Assembly: GCF_901521055.1 (NCBI RefSeq)
Contig: NZ_CABEGA010000073.1
Location: 1 to 64,000 of the forward strand
Direction: 5' to 3'
Length of the DNA stretch: 64,000 bases
Source: Cellulomonas hominis
GTDB taxonomy: Bacteria > Actinomycetota > Actinomycetes > Actinomycetales > Cellulomonadaceae
The notes beneath the pieces are model-generated. The model ran no database searches and was not told the origin of the DNA. It saw only the letters and a program-made list of their open reading frames with translations. This document shows positions 38,111-46,794 of the stretch, piece by piece (position 1 is the stretch's first letter; each line of letters starts with the position of its first letter). Position numbers and translations under genes: made by a program.

Positions 38111-38902
38111 TCAGCGGGCCCGCGCCGCCCGCAGCGTCTCGCGATCCACGAGGTGCACCGTCTCGACCGCCGCGAACGGCCGCAGGCCGGCGCGTGCCCA
38201 TGCCCGCTGGACCCGCACGTTGTGCACCTGCGTGGAGATGACGAGGCGCGACAGCCCGCGCTCCAGCGCCCATGCCTGCACCGCCACGAGGAGGTCGCCG
38301 TAGAGCCCCCGGCCCTGTGCCGACGGGACGAGACCGGCCAGCAGCACCTCGACGTGGTCGTCGGCCCGTTCGAGCGTGGCCACGCCCACGCAGGCCCCGT
38401 CGACCGTCTGCACGAGCACGTCGTCGGACTCGCGCGCGAGCGAACCCGTCGCCCACTCCTCGTACCCGGCGAGCGCCGCGTCGCGGTCCAGCAGCGGGTC
38501 GGCGGTGTAGTGGTTGCCGTAGTCGGCGAACGACGAGCGCACGACCTCGCGCACCGCCGCCTCGGCGGCGTCCCCGCCCAGCTCACCCGGACCGACGACC
38601 GCGCTGCGCGCGGGCGCACCGACGGAACCGTGCTCGAGCGCCTTCTCCCAGTACGTCAGCGCGCCCGCCGGCAGCACCGCCCGGGAGCCCGACGCGAGCA
38701 GCGCGGGCACCTCCTGCCGGCCCGCGTCGTACCGCACGACCAGGACGTCGGCCGCCGAACCGGCCACCAGGGCGGCGAGCTCGTCGGGGTCGAGCGCCCC
38801 GGCGCCGATCGTCAGCCGGCTCACGGCGCGGCCGAACCGGGCGGACTCGGCGGGCGAGTCCGCGAGCACGAGGCCGGGTGCCGCGAGCTGGTCCCAGGAC
38901 AC
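38111..38902 (-). CDS. GNAT acetyltransferase, WecD-like
   Basis: The 263-aa protein has an N-terminal half that resembles the dTDP-fucosamine acetyltransferase family, and a C-terminal GNAT domain (about 110-250) with the acetyl-CoA loop LVPSAQGRGLYGDLL and STQVHNVRVQRAWARAGL. Its GTG start lies one base after the stop of the WecE-like aminotransferase, so the two probably make dTDP-4-acetamido-4,6-dideoxygalactose (Fuc4NAc) or a related sugar. The exact N-acyl product is uncertain. It is convergent with the unknown gene at 37045. Confidence 0.85.
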   Translation of the reverse strand: MSWDQLAAPGLVLADSPAESARFGRAVSRLTIGAGALDPDELAALVAGSAADVLVVRYDAGRQEVPALLASGSRAVLPAGALTYWEKALEHGSVGAPARSAVVGPGELGGDAAEAAVREVVRSSFADYGNHYTADPLLDRDAALAGYEEWATGSLARESDDVLVQTVDGACVGVATLERADDHVEVLLAGLVPSAQGRGLYGDLLVAVQAWALERGLSRLVISTQVHNVRVQRAWARAGLRPFAAVETVHLVDRETLRAARAR

Positions 38903-38903
38903 G

Positions 38904-40052
38904 TCAGACGGCCACGGGCCGGAAGTCCAGGACGGCGTCGCGCACCCGTTCGGCGGCTGCCGAGCCCATGCCGGCCCACAGCGGGAGGCGCACGAGCCGC
39001 TCGGAGAAGTCGTCCGTCGCGGTGCACGGCCCCGGCGTACGCCCGAACCGCCGGCCGGCCACGGAGGAGTGCAGCGGGATGTAGTGGAACGTCGCCCCCA
39101 CCCCGCTCGCCCGCAGGTGGGCGAGCAGCCCGTCGCGCGACGCCGCGTCCGGGGTCAGCAGCCAGAACACGTGGGCCGGGTGCTCGGACCGCGCGGGCGG
39201 CGACATCAACGTCGCACCGATGGTGTCCGCCCAGTCCGCGAGCTCCCGGGCGTAGAAGTCCCAGATCGAGTGCCGCTCGCCCTGGATGGTGTCGAACGCC
39301 TCCAGCTGCGCCGTCAGGATCGCGGCCGTCAGCTCGCTCGGCAGGTAGCTGGACCCCCGGTCGATCCAGCTGTACTTGTCCACCTCGCCGCGCAGGAACC
39401 GCGACCGGTCGGTGCCCTTCTCCCGCAGCACCTCGGCCCGCGGGCGGAGCCGCGCGTCGTTCACCAGGAGCGCGCCGCCCTCGCCGCACTGGATGTTCTT
39501 CGTCGCGTGGAAGCTCTGCGCCGCCAGCACGCCGAACGTCCCGCAGCCCTGGCCGTCCCACCGGGCGCCGAGGCCGTGCGCGTTGTCCTCCACGACCGCG
39601 ACCCCCGCCGCGTCCGCGACCTCGAGCACGCGGCGCATGTCGGGGGCGACGCCGCCGTAGTGCACGACGTAGACCGCCCGGGTCCGCGGGGTGATCGCCG
39701 CCGCGAACGAGTCCACGTCCATGCTGCCCGTGGCCGGGTCGATGTCGACGAACACCGGCGTCGCACCCGTCATGATCACGGAGGCAGCCGTCGTGGAGAA
39801 CGTGAAGCTCGGCACGACGACCTCGTCGCCCGGCTCCAGGTCCAGCAGCCAGCTCGCCAGCTCCAGGGCGTGCGTGCCCGACCCCGTCAGCAGGGAGTGC
39901 TGCGCACCCGTCACCGACTCCACCAGGCGCGCCGCGCGCGCGGTGAAGGGACCGTCCCCGTGGGTGTGCCCGCTCTCGAGCACCTGATCCAGGTACGCGA
40001 GCTCACCGGGCGCCCGGAAGGGCTTGGAGAAGGGGATCCACACGTCGCTCAT
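38904..40052 (-). CDS. dTDP-4-amino-4,6-dideoxygalactose transaminase, WecE-like
   Basis: The 382-aa PLP enzyme is of the DegT/DnrJ/EryC1/StrS fold. The PLP lysine lies in SFHATKNIQCGEGG, preceded by EDNAHGLGARWDG. The PFSKPFRAPGELAYL start and EKGTDRSRFLRGEVDKYSWIDRG, here seen as two adjacent blocks (EKGTDRSRFLRG; VDKYSWIDRGSS), are specific to WecE/RffA. It aminates dTDP-4-keto-6-deoxyglucose. RmlA is in the window but RmlB is not. The WecD-like gene follows after one base. Confidence 0.92.
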   Translation of the reverse strand: MSDVWIPFSKPFRAPGELAYLDQVLESGHTHGDGPFTARAARLVESVTGAQHSLLTGSGTHALELASWLLDLEPGDEVVVPSFTFSTTAASVIMTGATPVFVDIDPATGSMDVDSFAAAITPRTRAVYVVHYGGVAPDMRRVLEVADAAGVAVVEDNAHGLGARWDGQGCGTFGVLAAQSFHATKNIQCGEGGALLVNDARLRPRAEVLREKGTDRSRFLRGEVDKYSWIDRGSSYLPSELTAAILTAQLEAFDTIQGERHSIWDFYARELADWADTIGATLMSPPARSEHPAHVFWLLTPDAASRDGLLAHLRASGVGATFHYIPLHSSVAGRRFGRTPGPCTATDDFSERLVRLPLWAGMGSAAAERVRDAVLDFRPVAV

Positions 40053-40095
40053 CGCCGCCAGGATAGGGCCTGCTGCGACCCCCTACACTTCCCGG

Positions 40096-41370
40096 GTGCC
40101 CGCCGTGTCCGCCGTGTCCCGACCGGGAGGTCGGGGACGTCCCGGTCCCCGGCCGCCCGCCAGCCGGCACGCGGCACCGCGCCGACGGCGCGTGCCCGGC
40201 CCGGACCTGGGGTGGCTGGCCCTGGCCCTCGCGGTCACGGTCGCGGTCGCCGCACCGGTCCTGTTCCGGCTGAGCGCCCCGGGCGCGTCCTCCGACATCC
40301 AGTTCCACTCCGCGATGGCGGCACAGATGGTGCGCGTCGGCGGCGGCTTCGCGTACTCCACCTGGTACTGGGTGGTCCACCTGGCCAGCGGGGGCTCCGC
40401 GTCGGTCTCCGCCCTGCGCACCGCGTCGTTCGTGATGCTGCTCCTCGCCGTCGTGGCGAAGATGGTGCTCAGCTACGCGTTCGCGCGCCGGCGGGTCGCC
40501 GCCCCCGTGGCCGCGGCGGTCGCGGTCCTCGCGTGCGTGGCGATGCCGCTGATCGACCCGTCACGGCCCCGCGAGATCTACATCGGGCAGATCAGCGCGA
40601 ACGTGTGGCACAACTCGACGCTCATCTTCGCGATGCCGTTCTCGCTCCTCGCCTTCATGGCGGCGGTCCGGCTGCTCGAGCGCCCGTCCCACCTGCGCGC
40701 CCTGGTGTTCGGCCTCGCGATGGCGGTGTCGACCTCCGCCAAGCCCAACCTGACGCTGGCGCTGCTGCCCGTCGTCTGCGTGTGGCTCGTGCTGCGCCGG
40801 CCCGAGGGGCCCGGTGGCAGCCGGTGGACCGGGCTCCTGCAGGCGGTCGTCGCGGGGGTCCCGTCCGCGGCGCTGCTGCTCTTCCAGTACACGCACACGT
40901 TCGGGGAAGGTGGCGCACGGGGGACGCAGACGGTGCTCGCGCCCCTGGCGAACTGGGCGATGCTGTCGCCCGACGTGCTCGTGTCGGCCCTGGTGTCCGT
41001 GGCCGGACCGGCCGTCGCGCTCGCCGTGCTCCCGCGGGTGAGCCGGCGCCGCCCGGAGGTCGTCCTCGCCTGGTCGACGTTCACCGTGGCCGCGCTCCAG
41101 ATGGCCCTGCTCGCCGAGACCTCGCCCGAGGGCGTCGTCCTGAAGGACGGCAACTTCTTCTGGGGGGCGCACGCCGCGATGTTCCTCGTCTTCCTCGTGA
41201 CGACGACCGAGCTGTGCGCGTCGGTCCGCCCGGGACTGACAGGCCTGCGACGCGCCGGCGCCGTGGTGGCCGCGGTCCTCCTCGTGCTCCACGCCGTGTC
41301 GGGGGTCTACTACGCCGCGCGAGCGGGCGTCGACGGCTTCCCGGTGACGATGGAGCTCGACGGCAGGTGA
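40096..41370 (+). CDS. Polytopic membrane protein, GT-C-like
   Basis: The 424-aa protein has a basic N-terminus and about ten helices. The acidic motif SDIQFHSAMAAQMV follows helix 1, and STSAKPNLTLALLP lies in a cytoplasmic loop. This is the outline of a GT-C or polymerase-like surface-sugar enzyme, but no family is certain. The GTG at 40096 is six bases after TACACT (40084-40089), a leaderless promoter. It is divergent from the WecE-like gene. A second TACACT box just downstream drives the gtrA group. Confidence 0.72.
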   Translation: MPAVSAVSRPGGRGRPGPRPPASRHAAPRRRRVPGPDLGWLALALAVTVAVAAPVLFRLSAPGASSDIQFHSAMAAQMVRVGGGFAYSTWYWVVHLASGGSASVSALRTASFVMLLLAVVAKMVLSYAFARRRVAAPVAAAVAVLACVAMPLIDPSRPREIYIGQISANVWHNSTLIFAMPFSLLAFMAAVRLLERPSHLRALVFGLAMAVSTSAKPNLTLALLPVVCVWLVLRRPEGPGGSRWTGLLQAVVAGVPSAALLLFQYTHTFGEGGARGTQTVLAPLANWAMLSPDVLVSALVSVAGPAVALAVLPRVSRRRPEVVLAWSTFTVAALQMALLAETSPEGVVLKDGNFFWGAHAAMFLVFLVTTTELCASVRPGLTGLRRAGAVVAAVLLVLHAVSGVYYAARAGVDGFPVTMELDGR

Positions 41371-41396
41371 CCCGGTCCGCTCCCGCCGGGCTCGCC

Positions 41397-41408
41397 TACA
41401 CTCGGGCC
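41397..41408 (+). promoter_or_regulatory. Leaderless-type -10 box before the gtrA group
   Basis: TACACT (41397-41402) is followed by six bases and a GTG at 41409, the same geometry as at 40084, 15460, 23097 and 58266. The expected transcription start is therefore at 41409 and not at gtrA itself. Confidence 0.6.
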
Positions 41409-41453
41409 GTGCCCCAGCCCTCTCCGTGCGTTCCCGCGCGCCCGCAGCGATGA
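41409..41453 (+). CDS. Leaderless 14-codon leader reading frame upstream of gtrA
   Basis: A GTG at the predicted 5' end of the mRNA opens a frame VPQPSPCVPARPQR followed by TGA. The TGA overlaps the gtrA ATG at 41450 (ATGA). gtrA has no visible ribosome-binding site, so ribosomes ending here could re-initiate on gtrA. Nothing indicates that the peptide itself has a function, but it has two Pro-rich stretches (PQPSP, CVPARP) that could slow translation. The alternative is that gtrA starts at the GTG at 41426 and this frame is chance. Confidence 0.45.
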   Translation: MPQPSPCVPARPQR

Positions 41454-41857
41454 ACGGCCCGATCACCCTCGTCCGCGCCGCGTACGCCAACGAGCAGATC
41501 CGCTACCTGATGGTCGCCGGGACCACGACGCTGCTGTACCTCGGGCTGCTCGCCGCGCTCCTCGCGACCGGGCTGCCGTACATGGTGGCCATCCTCGTGG
41601 CGCAGGCGCTGATCATCGCCCTCGCGTTCCCGACCTACCGCCGCCTGATCTTCCGGTCCACCCGGCCGTGGCGCCAGGACCTGCCCCGGTTCGTCGGCGT
41701 GTGGGGCGGCGGGTTCGTCGCCGGGCTCGTGGCCACACCGCTGCTCGTCGAGCTGGTGGGCATCCCGCCGCTGCCCGCCCAGGTGCTCGCCGTCGTGGTC
41801 GTCGCCGTGCTGTCCTACCTCGGGCACCGGTACATCAGCTTCCGGTCCGCCCGGTGA
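41450..41857 (+). CDS. GtrA-family membrane protein
   Basis: The 135-aa protein has four transmembrane helices and the closing motif LSYLGHRYISFRS typical of GtrA. GtrA-type proteins flip or help to flip polyprenyl-phosphate sugars across the membrane. The DPM1/GtrB-like GT2 that follows and the large GT-C-like protein after that complete a GtrA-GtrB-Gtr-style set that decorates a surface polymer. The ATG at 41450 is chosen; a GTG at 41426 gives a 143-aa form. Confidence 0.87.
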   Translation: MNGPITLVRAAYANEQIRYLMVAGTTTLLYLGLLAALLATGLPYMVAILVAQALIIALAFPTYRRLIFRSTRPWRQDLPRFVGVWGGGFVAGLVATPLLVELVGIPPLPAQVLAVVVVAVLSYLGHRYISFRSAR

Positions 41858-41922
41858 CCGCGCACCCCGGCACCACGTCGTCCGCGGCCGTCCCGGCCTC
41901 GCCCATGCGGCATCCTGGTCCG

Positions 41923-42888
41923 ATGCACGTCAGCGTCGTCATCCCCTGCTACCGGTCGGAGAGCACCCTCGGCGACGTGGTCTCCGACGTGCTCGCCGAG
42001 CTCGCGCCCTCCGGCGTCACCGCACCGCCGGTCGAGGACTTCGAGGTCATCCTCGTCGTCGACGGGAGCCCGGACGGCACCGCCCGCGTCGCGCGGGACC
42101 TGGCCGCAGCGCACCCCGACCGCGTGCGCGCCGTCGAGCTCCGCCGCAACTACGGGCAGCACAACGCGCTGATCGCCGGGATCCGGCGCGCCCGGCACGA
42201 CGTCGTCGTGACGATGGACGACGACCGGCAGCACCGCGCGGACCAGATCGCCGCCCTGCTCGGGGCCCTCACCGACGACGTGGACCTGGTCTACGGCGTG
42301 GCCGTCGAGGAGGAGCACGGGGTGCTCCGGTCGGCCGCCTCCCGGCTCGTGAAGCGCACCCTCGCCATGGCCGGCGTCCCGCGCGCAGAGGACGTGAGCG
42401 CCTTCCGGGCGTTCCGGACCTCGCTGCGCGACGCCTTCACGCACGTCACGGACCCGTACAGCTCGCTGGACGTGCTCCTGTCGTGGGCGACCACCTCGAT
42501 CACGCGCGTCGTGGTCCGCATGGACGAACGCACGATCGGCACCTCGTCGTACACGCTGCGCTCGCTGGTGCGGCACGCCCTCAACATGGTCACCGGCTAC
42601 AGCAACGTGCCGTTGCGGATGGTCGCCTGGCTGGGCTGGTTCTGCGCCGCGCTCGGCATCCTGCTCGGCGCCGTCGTGGTGTGGAAGTTCACGACCGGCG
42701 AGACCACCGTCGCGGGGTTCACCACCATCGCCGCGATGGTCGCCCTCTTCTCGGGCGCCCAGATGCTCTCGCTCGGCGTGATCGGCGAGTACCTGGGGCG
42801 GCTGCACACCCGCAGCATGGGCAAGCCCACCTACGCCGTCCGCCGCGACAGCCACGTCCTCGAGAGCGACGCGCGGGACGACACGTGA
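41923..42888 (+). CDS. GtrB-like polyprenyl-phosphate sugar transferase (GT2)
   Basis: The 321-aa protein has a GT2 domain (SVVIPCYRSESTL, VILVVDGSPDGTA, VTMDDDRQH, EDVSAFRAFRTS) and two C-terminal transmembrane helices with the LSLGVIGEYLGRLH motif of GtrB. It loads a sugar onto undecaprenyl phosphate for GtrA to flip. The ATG at 41923 gives the family-typical start and lies six bases after CATCCT. A GTG at 41854 overlapping the gtrA stop (GTGA) would add 23 residues and is also possible. Confidence 0.9.
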   Translation: MHVSVVIPCYRSESTLGDVVSDVLAELAPSGVTAPPVEDFEVILVVDGSPDGTARVARDLAAAHPDRVRAVELRRNYGQHNALIAGIRRARHDVVVTMDDDRQHRADQIAALLGALTDDVDLVYGVAVEEEHGVLRSAASRLVKRTLAMAGVPRAEDVSAFRAFRTSLRDAFTHVTDPYSSLDVLLSWATTSITRVVVRMDERTIGTSSYTLRSLVRHALNMVTGYSNVPLRMVAWLGWFCAALGILLGAVVVWKFTTGETTVAGFTTIAAMVALFSGAQMLSLGVIGEYLGRLHTRSMGKPTYAVRRDSHVLESDARDDT

Positions 42889-45272
42889 GCGTCGACGCCC
42901 GACGCGGCACCGCCGGGCCGGGCGGCCCGGGTCCCGACCCCGCTCCCCCGGTCGCCCGGCACGCACGGCCCGGAGCCGGGGGGACCGCGCGCCCGGTCCT
43001 GCTCGCCGCGCTCCGGTACCTGCCCACGGTCACGGCGACCGTGGTGGTGCTCGCGGTCCTGCACCGGTACGGCACCCCGGTGCCGGTCGCACTGGGGTAC
43101 CTCCTGCACCTGGCGCTCACCGCCTCCCTCCCCGGCGCGCTCGTGTGGCGGGCCGTCCGGGGCGCTCGGGTCTCGTTCGTCGAGGACGTCGCTGTCGGGA
43201 CCGCGCTGGGCCTCGCGGTCCAGGTCCTCCTGGCGTTTGCGCTGTCCCCCGTGCACCTGTCCACCTGGTCGTGGCTGTGGGCGCCGGCCGCCGTCATCGC
43301 CTCGCTCGCGGTGCGCCGCTGGCGGGTGGCCGCCTGGTCCCGCCCCGGGCCCGCCTCGACGGACCCGTTCTCCGCGTGGGTGCAGGCCGGGACCGTCGTC
43401 GCGGCCACCGTGTGGCTCGCGGCGACCGCCCTCGCAGGCAACCCCGTGACGTACGCGGACGGATCCGGTCCGTGGAGCCGGGCGATCCCCGCCTCGGTGT
43501 ACGTGGACCTGCCGTTCCACCACGCCATCGCCGCCGGCGTGGACACGTACTACCCGCTCGTCTACCCCTACCTGTACGACGAGCCGCTGCACTACCACCT
43601 GTTCGTGTACGAGCACCTGGCCGTCGCAGCGCACTCGGCCGGGCTCGACCTCACGTGGCTGCTGTACCGGACCGAACCCGTGGCCCTCGTCGCGCTCGGC
43701 GTCGTCCTGGTCGGTGTGCTGGCGCGCCGGCTGACCGGTGTCGGGTGGGCGGCTCCGCTGGCCGCCGCCGTCGTGACCCTGTCGTCGTCGGCCAACGTGT
43801 ACGGGTGGACGGCGTTCCCGTTCCAGAACCCCGGCTTCCTGCACTTCGCGACCTACCGCAGCCCGACGCAGACATTCGGCATCGCCCTGTTCCTCGCGGC
43901 CCTGACCGCCGCGGTGGCCCTGCTGCGCGGCGGCCGGCTGCGCGGGAGCCTGCCGCTGCTCGGTGTGTTCACGGTGCTCGCGTGGGGCGCCGGCGGATCG
44001 AAGTCGACCTTCCTGCCGGTCCTCGTCGCGGGTCTGGCCCTCGCCGTCGTCGTCGGTCTGGTCCTGCGGGCGGCCGCCGCCCGCGTCGCCGCCGCGCTGC
44101 TCGGCATCTCCGTCGCCGGCTTCGGGCTGCTGCTCGTGCTCGTGCTCGGCGGCCAGTCCGGCAGCCTGGCGATCACGCCGTTCACGACGACCCGGGCGTT
44201 CGCCGCGGCGCAGCTCGTCGCCGACCCGGCGAGCGGCCGCCACACCGCGATCATCACCGCGCTGGCGCTGGCGTCGTGGTTGTGCGCCGCCAGCGGGCTG
44301 CTCCTGCTCGTCCGGCGTGCCGTCCTGCGTGACGTCACCTTCTGGCTGCTCCTGGGCGTGGCAGGGGCGGGCATCGGCGCGTGCCTGCTGACCACGGCCA
44401 ACGGCCTCAGCCAGCTCTACTTCCTGTACGCGTCGTGGCCCCTCCTCGGGGTGCTCACCACGTGGGGCGTCGTGGTCGCGGTGCGCGCGTGGCCCCGGTG
44501 GACGCTGACCCTGGTACCGGCCGGCCTGCTCGCCGGGATGGTGCTGCTGTGGGCGGTTCGACGCGTCGACGGGCTCGCCGCTCCCGTCGCGGCCCCGGCA
44601 CCGGCCTTCCCGTACCGGGCGATGGCGGGACCGTGGGCCCTGCTGCTCGCCGGCGCCGTGGTGCTCGCCCTGGTCGTGGCCGCCGCCGCGCTCGTCCGGT
44701 CGCGCAGGGGTCCCGGGGTTCCCGTGGCGCCGGTGACGGCCGCCCTCGTCACCTTCAGCCTGGTGCTCACCGGCGCCGCCATGCTGCAGCGCACCACCGA
44801 GACGATCCGCGCCGCCGGGTCGGTTGTCCGCGACGGGCCCGGCCCGGGCGAGGGCTACCCCGTCCCCCGGAGCGGTGCCCTCGCGGCTCTGCTCGTGCGC
44901 GACAGCTCCTCGCCCGACGAGGTGGTCGCGACCAACGCCCACTGCTACGGGCCCCCCGAGGCGTGCGACACCCGGCACTTCTGGGTGTCCGCCCTCACGG
45001 AGCGGCGGGTCCTCGTGGAGGGCTGGGCGTACCCGGAGGGCTTCCGCCCGGGGCAGACCCGGACCAGCCCGTTCTGGGACGCCGAGCGCTACCAGGCGAA
45101 CGAGGCCGTGTTCCAGGACCCGGACGAGGCCGCGGTGGCCCGGCTCGCCGACGAGTGGGGCGTCCGCTGGCTGCTCGTGGACCGCACGCTGGGCCTCGAG
45201 AGCCCGGAGCTCCGCCGGTACGCGGAGCTCGTGCACGAGGACGACGACGCCGCGGTGTACCGGATCCGGTGA
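42885..45272 (+). CDS. Large GT-C-like membrane protein of the gtr set
   Basis: The 795-aa protein has a proline-rich cytoplasmic N-terminus and then about twelve helices. A first large loop has acidic and aromatic residues (YVDLPFHHAIAAGVDTYYP). A soluble extracytoplasmic C-terminal domain of about 200 residues contains two cysteines in AHCYGPPEACD and a WLLVDRTLG motif. It is the likely transferase that takes the lipid-linked sugar made by the two preceding genes. It starts at a GTG overlapping the GtrB-like stop (GTGA). No exact family name could be given. Confidence 0.78.
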   Translation: MSVDARRGTAGPGGPGPDPAPPVARHARPGAGGTARPVLLAALRYLPTVTATVVVLAVLHRYGTPVPVALGYLLHLALTASLPGALVWRAVRGARVSFVEDVAVGTALGLAVQVLLAFALSPVHLSTWSWLWAPAAVIASLAVRRWRVAAWSRPGPASTDPFSAWVQAGTVVAATVWLAATALAGNPVTYADGSGPWSRAIPASVYVDLPFHHAIAAGVDTYYPLVYPYLYDEPLHYHLFVYEHLAVAAHSAGLDLTWLLYRTEPVALVALGVVLVGVLARRLTGVGWAAPLAAAVVTLSSSANVYGWTAFPFQNPGFLHFATYRSPTQTFGIALFLAALTAAVALLRGGRLRGSLPLLGVFTVLAWGAGGSKSTFLPVLVAGLALAVVVGLVLRAAAARVAAALLGISVAGFGLLLVLVLGGQSGSLAITPFTTTRAFAAAQLVADPASGRHTAIITALALASWLCAASGLLLLVRRAVLRDVTFWLLLGVAGAGIGACLLTTANGLSQLYFLYASWPLLGVLTTWGVVVAVRAWPRWTLTLVPAGLLAGMVLLWAVRRVDGLAAPVAAPAPAFPYRAMAGPWALLLAGAVVLALVVAAAALVRSRRGPGVPVAPVTAALVTFSLVLTGAAMLQRTTETIRAAGSVVRDGPGPGEGYPVPRSGALAALLVRDSSSPDEVVATNAHCYGPPEACDTRHFWVSALTERRVLVEGWAYPEGFRPGQTRTSPFWDAERYQANEAVFQDPDEAAVARLADEWGVRWLLVDRTLGLESPELRRYAELVHEDDDAAVYRIR

Positions 45273-45279
45273 GCCCCTC

Positions 45280-45311
45280 CGGGTCGTCGGCCCGCGGCCC
45301 GACGCGACCCG
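45280..45311. terminator. Hairpin between convergent genes
   Basis: CGGGTCG (45280-45286) pairs with CGACCCG (45305-45311), and TCGG (45287-45290) pairs with CCGA (45299-45302) inside the stem, leaving a two-base bulge. It sits between the stop of the GT-C-like gene and that of the flippase, so it can end both transcripts. Confidence 0.55.
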
Positions 45312-46787
45312 TCAGGCCCGGTCGGCCGCCGCCGGACGTGCCTGCCGGCGCACGGCGACGAACCCGCCGGCGCCCAGGAGCAGCGCCGCCCCGACCCGGG
45401 CCCAGGACCCCGCCCCGGACAGGGGCAGCAGCGCCCCCGCCGCCCCGACGACGAGCCACAGCACCACGACGAGCGGCATGACCGGCGGCCACCACGGGTG
45501 GTCGGCGACCCGGCGCTGGACGGCGGTCGTGGCGACCGCCAGGAGCAGGTACGCCACCAGGTACCCCGCGCCGATGCCGGCGAGCCCCCACACCTCGGCG
45601 AGCAGCGCCCCGGCGCCCAGCCCGACCGCCACCGCGGCGGGGGTGCTGACGGCCAGCCACCCGGTGCGCCCCCGCGCGAAGACCAGGTGGCCGCTCGCGA
45701 GGTAGACGACCGACGGCAGCGCGGCGGCGCAGGCCAGCGCGACGGCGGGGACGAGGTCGGCCGGCCGGTAGGACGCGGGCGCGGCGAACCGGACGAGCCA
45801 CGGCGCGAGCAGCGCCACGCCCCCCGCGAGCACGACCGACACCAGCGCGATCACCCGGGACGTCTCGTCGAGCACGCGACCGCGGTCCCCGGGGTGGGCG
45901 CGGTACACGACGGGCGCCCAGGCGTTGTTGAGCCCGGCCGTCACCACCGTCGCGCCCGCGCCGATCGTGAGCGCGACGTTCGCCCGCCCGCCGTCGCCCA
46001 GCACCCGGTCAGCGACGACGACGAGCCCGGCGAGCGCGAGGTAGAGCGACACCTGGTGCGGCACGGTGGGAGCCCCCACCCGCAGCGCGTCCCGGAGGCC
46101 GCGCCGGGTGAGGTGCAGCGGCCCGGAGCGGAGCACGAGCAGGAGGCCCGCGACCCCCGCGAGCAGGTACCCCCCGGTGACCCCCGACAGGTAGACCACC
46201 GCGGTCGGCCCGGCGACCGCGACCGCCACCAGGCCCGCGGCCGGGCCCACGAGGCTGGCGGCCACCGCCAGGAGCACGAACGGCCCGGGACGGTCCGCAC
46301 CGCGCAGGTACGCCTGGGCCAGCACCATCCACGCCCCGCCCGCCCCGGCGACGAGCGCGAGCAGCACCTCGACCGTGAACGGCCTCCCGAGCAGCAGCGG
46401 GGCCCAGAGCGGACCGGTGACGGCGAGCACGGTGGTGAGCAGCGTCGCCACCCCCGCACCGGCGAGCACCACACCCCGCGCGCCCGGCGCGCCGTCCGCG
46501 TCCAGCACGTACTGCCGCGTGATCGCCGCGCCCAGGCCGAGCGCGACGAGGATGTACGCGACCTGCACGACCACGGTCGCCACGGCGACCAGGTCGTACT
46601 GCGGCACGGGCAGCAGCCGGGTGACGACCGGCACGACGGCGAGCGCCGCGAGCGCCGGACCGGCCGTCGCGATCGTGTACAGCGACCCCCGCCCGAGGAC
46701 GGCGCGCGTGGCGGACGGCTGCCCGGCCGCCACGACGGGGTCGCCGGCCGCGGTCTCCGAGGGGTCGCCGGGGACGGGTGAGCTCAC
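45312..46787 (-). CDS. Wzx-type flippase (oligosaccharide-lipid translocase)
   Basis: The 491-aa protein has about 12-14 hydrophobic helices and the polysaccharide-transporter layout: a helix start LGRGSLYTIATAGPAL, RLLPVPQYDLVAVAT, and the conserved loop ALRVGAPTVPHQVSLYLALA. It moves a lipid-linked oligosaccharide to the outer face. Its GTG start lies seven bases after the pseC stop, so it belongs to the pseB-pseC operon and is likely to carry a pseudaminic-acid-containing unit. A second flippase is at 56702. Confidence 0.87.
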   Translation of the reverse strand: MSSPVPGDPSETAAGDPVVAAGQPSATRAVLGRGSLYTIATAGPALAALAVVPVVTRLLPVPQYDLVAVATVVVQVAYILVALGLGAAITRQYVLDADGAPGARGVVLAGAGVATLLTTVLAVTGPLWAPLLLGRPFTVEVLLALVAGAGGAWMVLAQAYLRGADRPGPFVLLAVAASLVGPAAGLVAVAVAGPTAVVYLSGVTGGYLLAGVAGLLLVLRSGPLHLTRRGLRDALRVGAPTVPHQVSLYLALAGLVVVADRVLGDGGRANVALTIGAGATVVTAGLNNAWAPVVYRAHPGDRGRVLDETSRVIALVSVVLAGGVALLAPWLVRFAAPASYRPADLVPAVALACAAALPSVVYLASGHLVFARGRTGWLAVSTPAAVAVGLGAGALLAEVWGLAGIGAGYLVAYLLLAVATTAVQRRVADHPWWPPVMPLVVVLWLVVGAAGALLPLSGAGSWARVGAALLLGAGGFVAVRRQARPAAADRA

Positions 46788-46794
46788 GGCGGGC

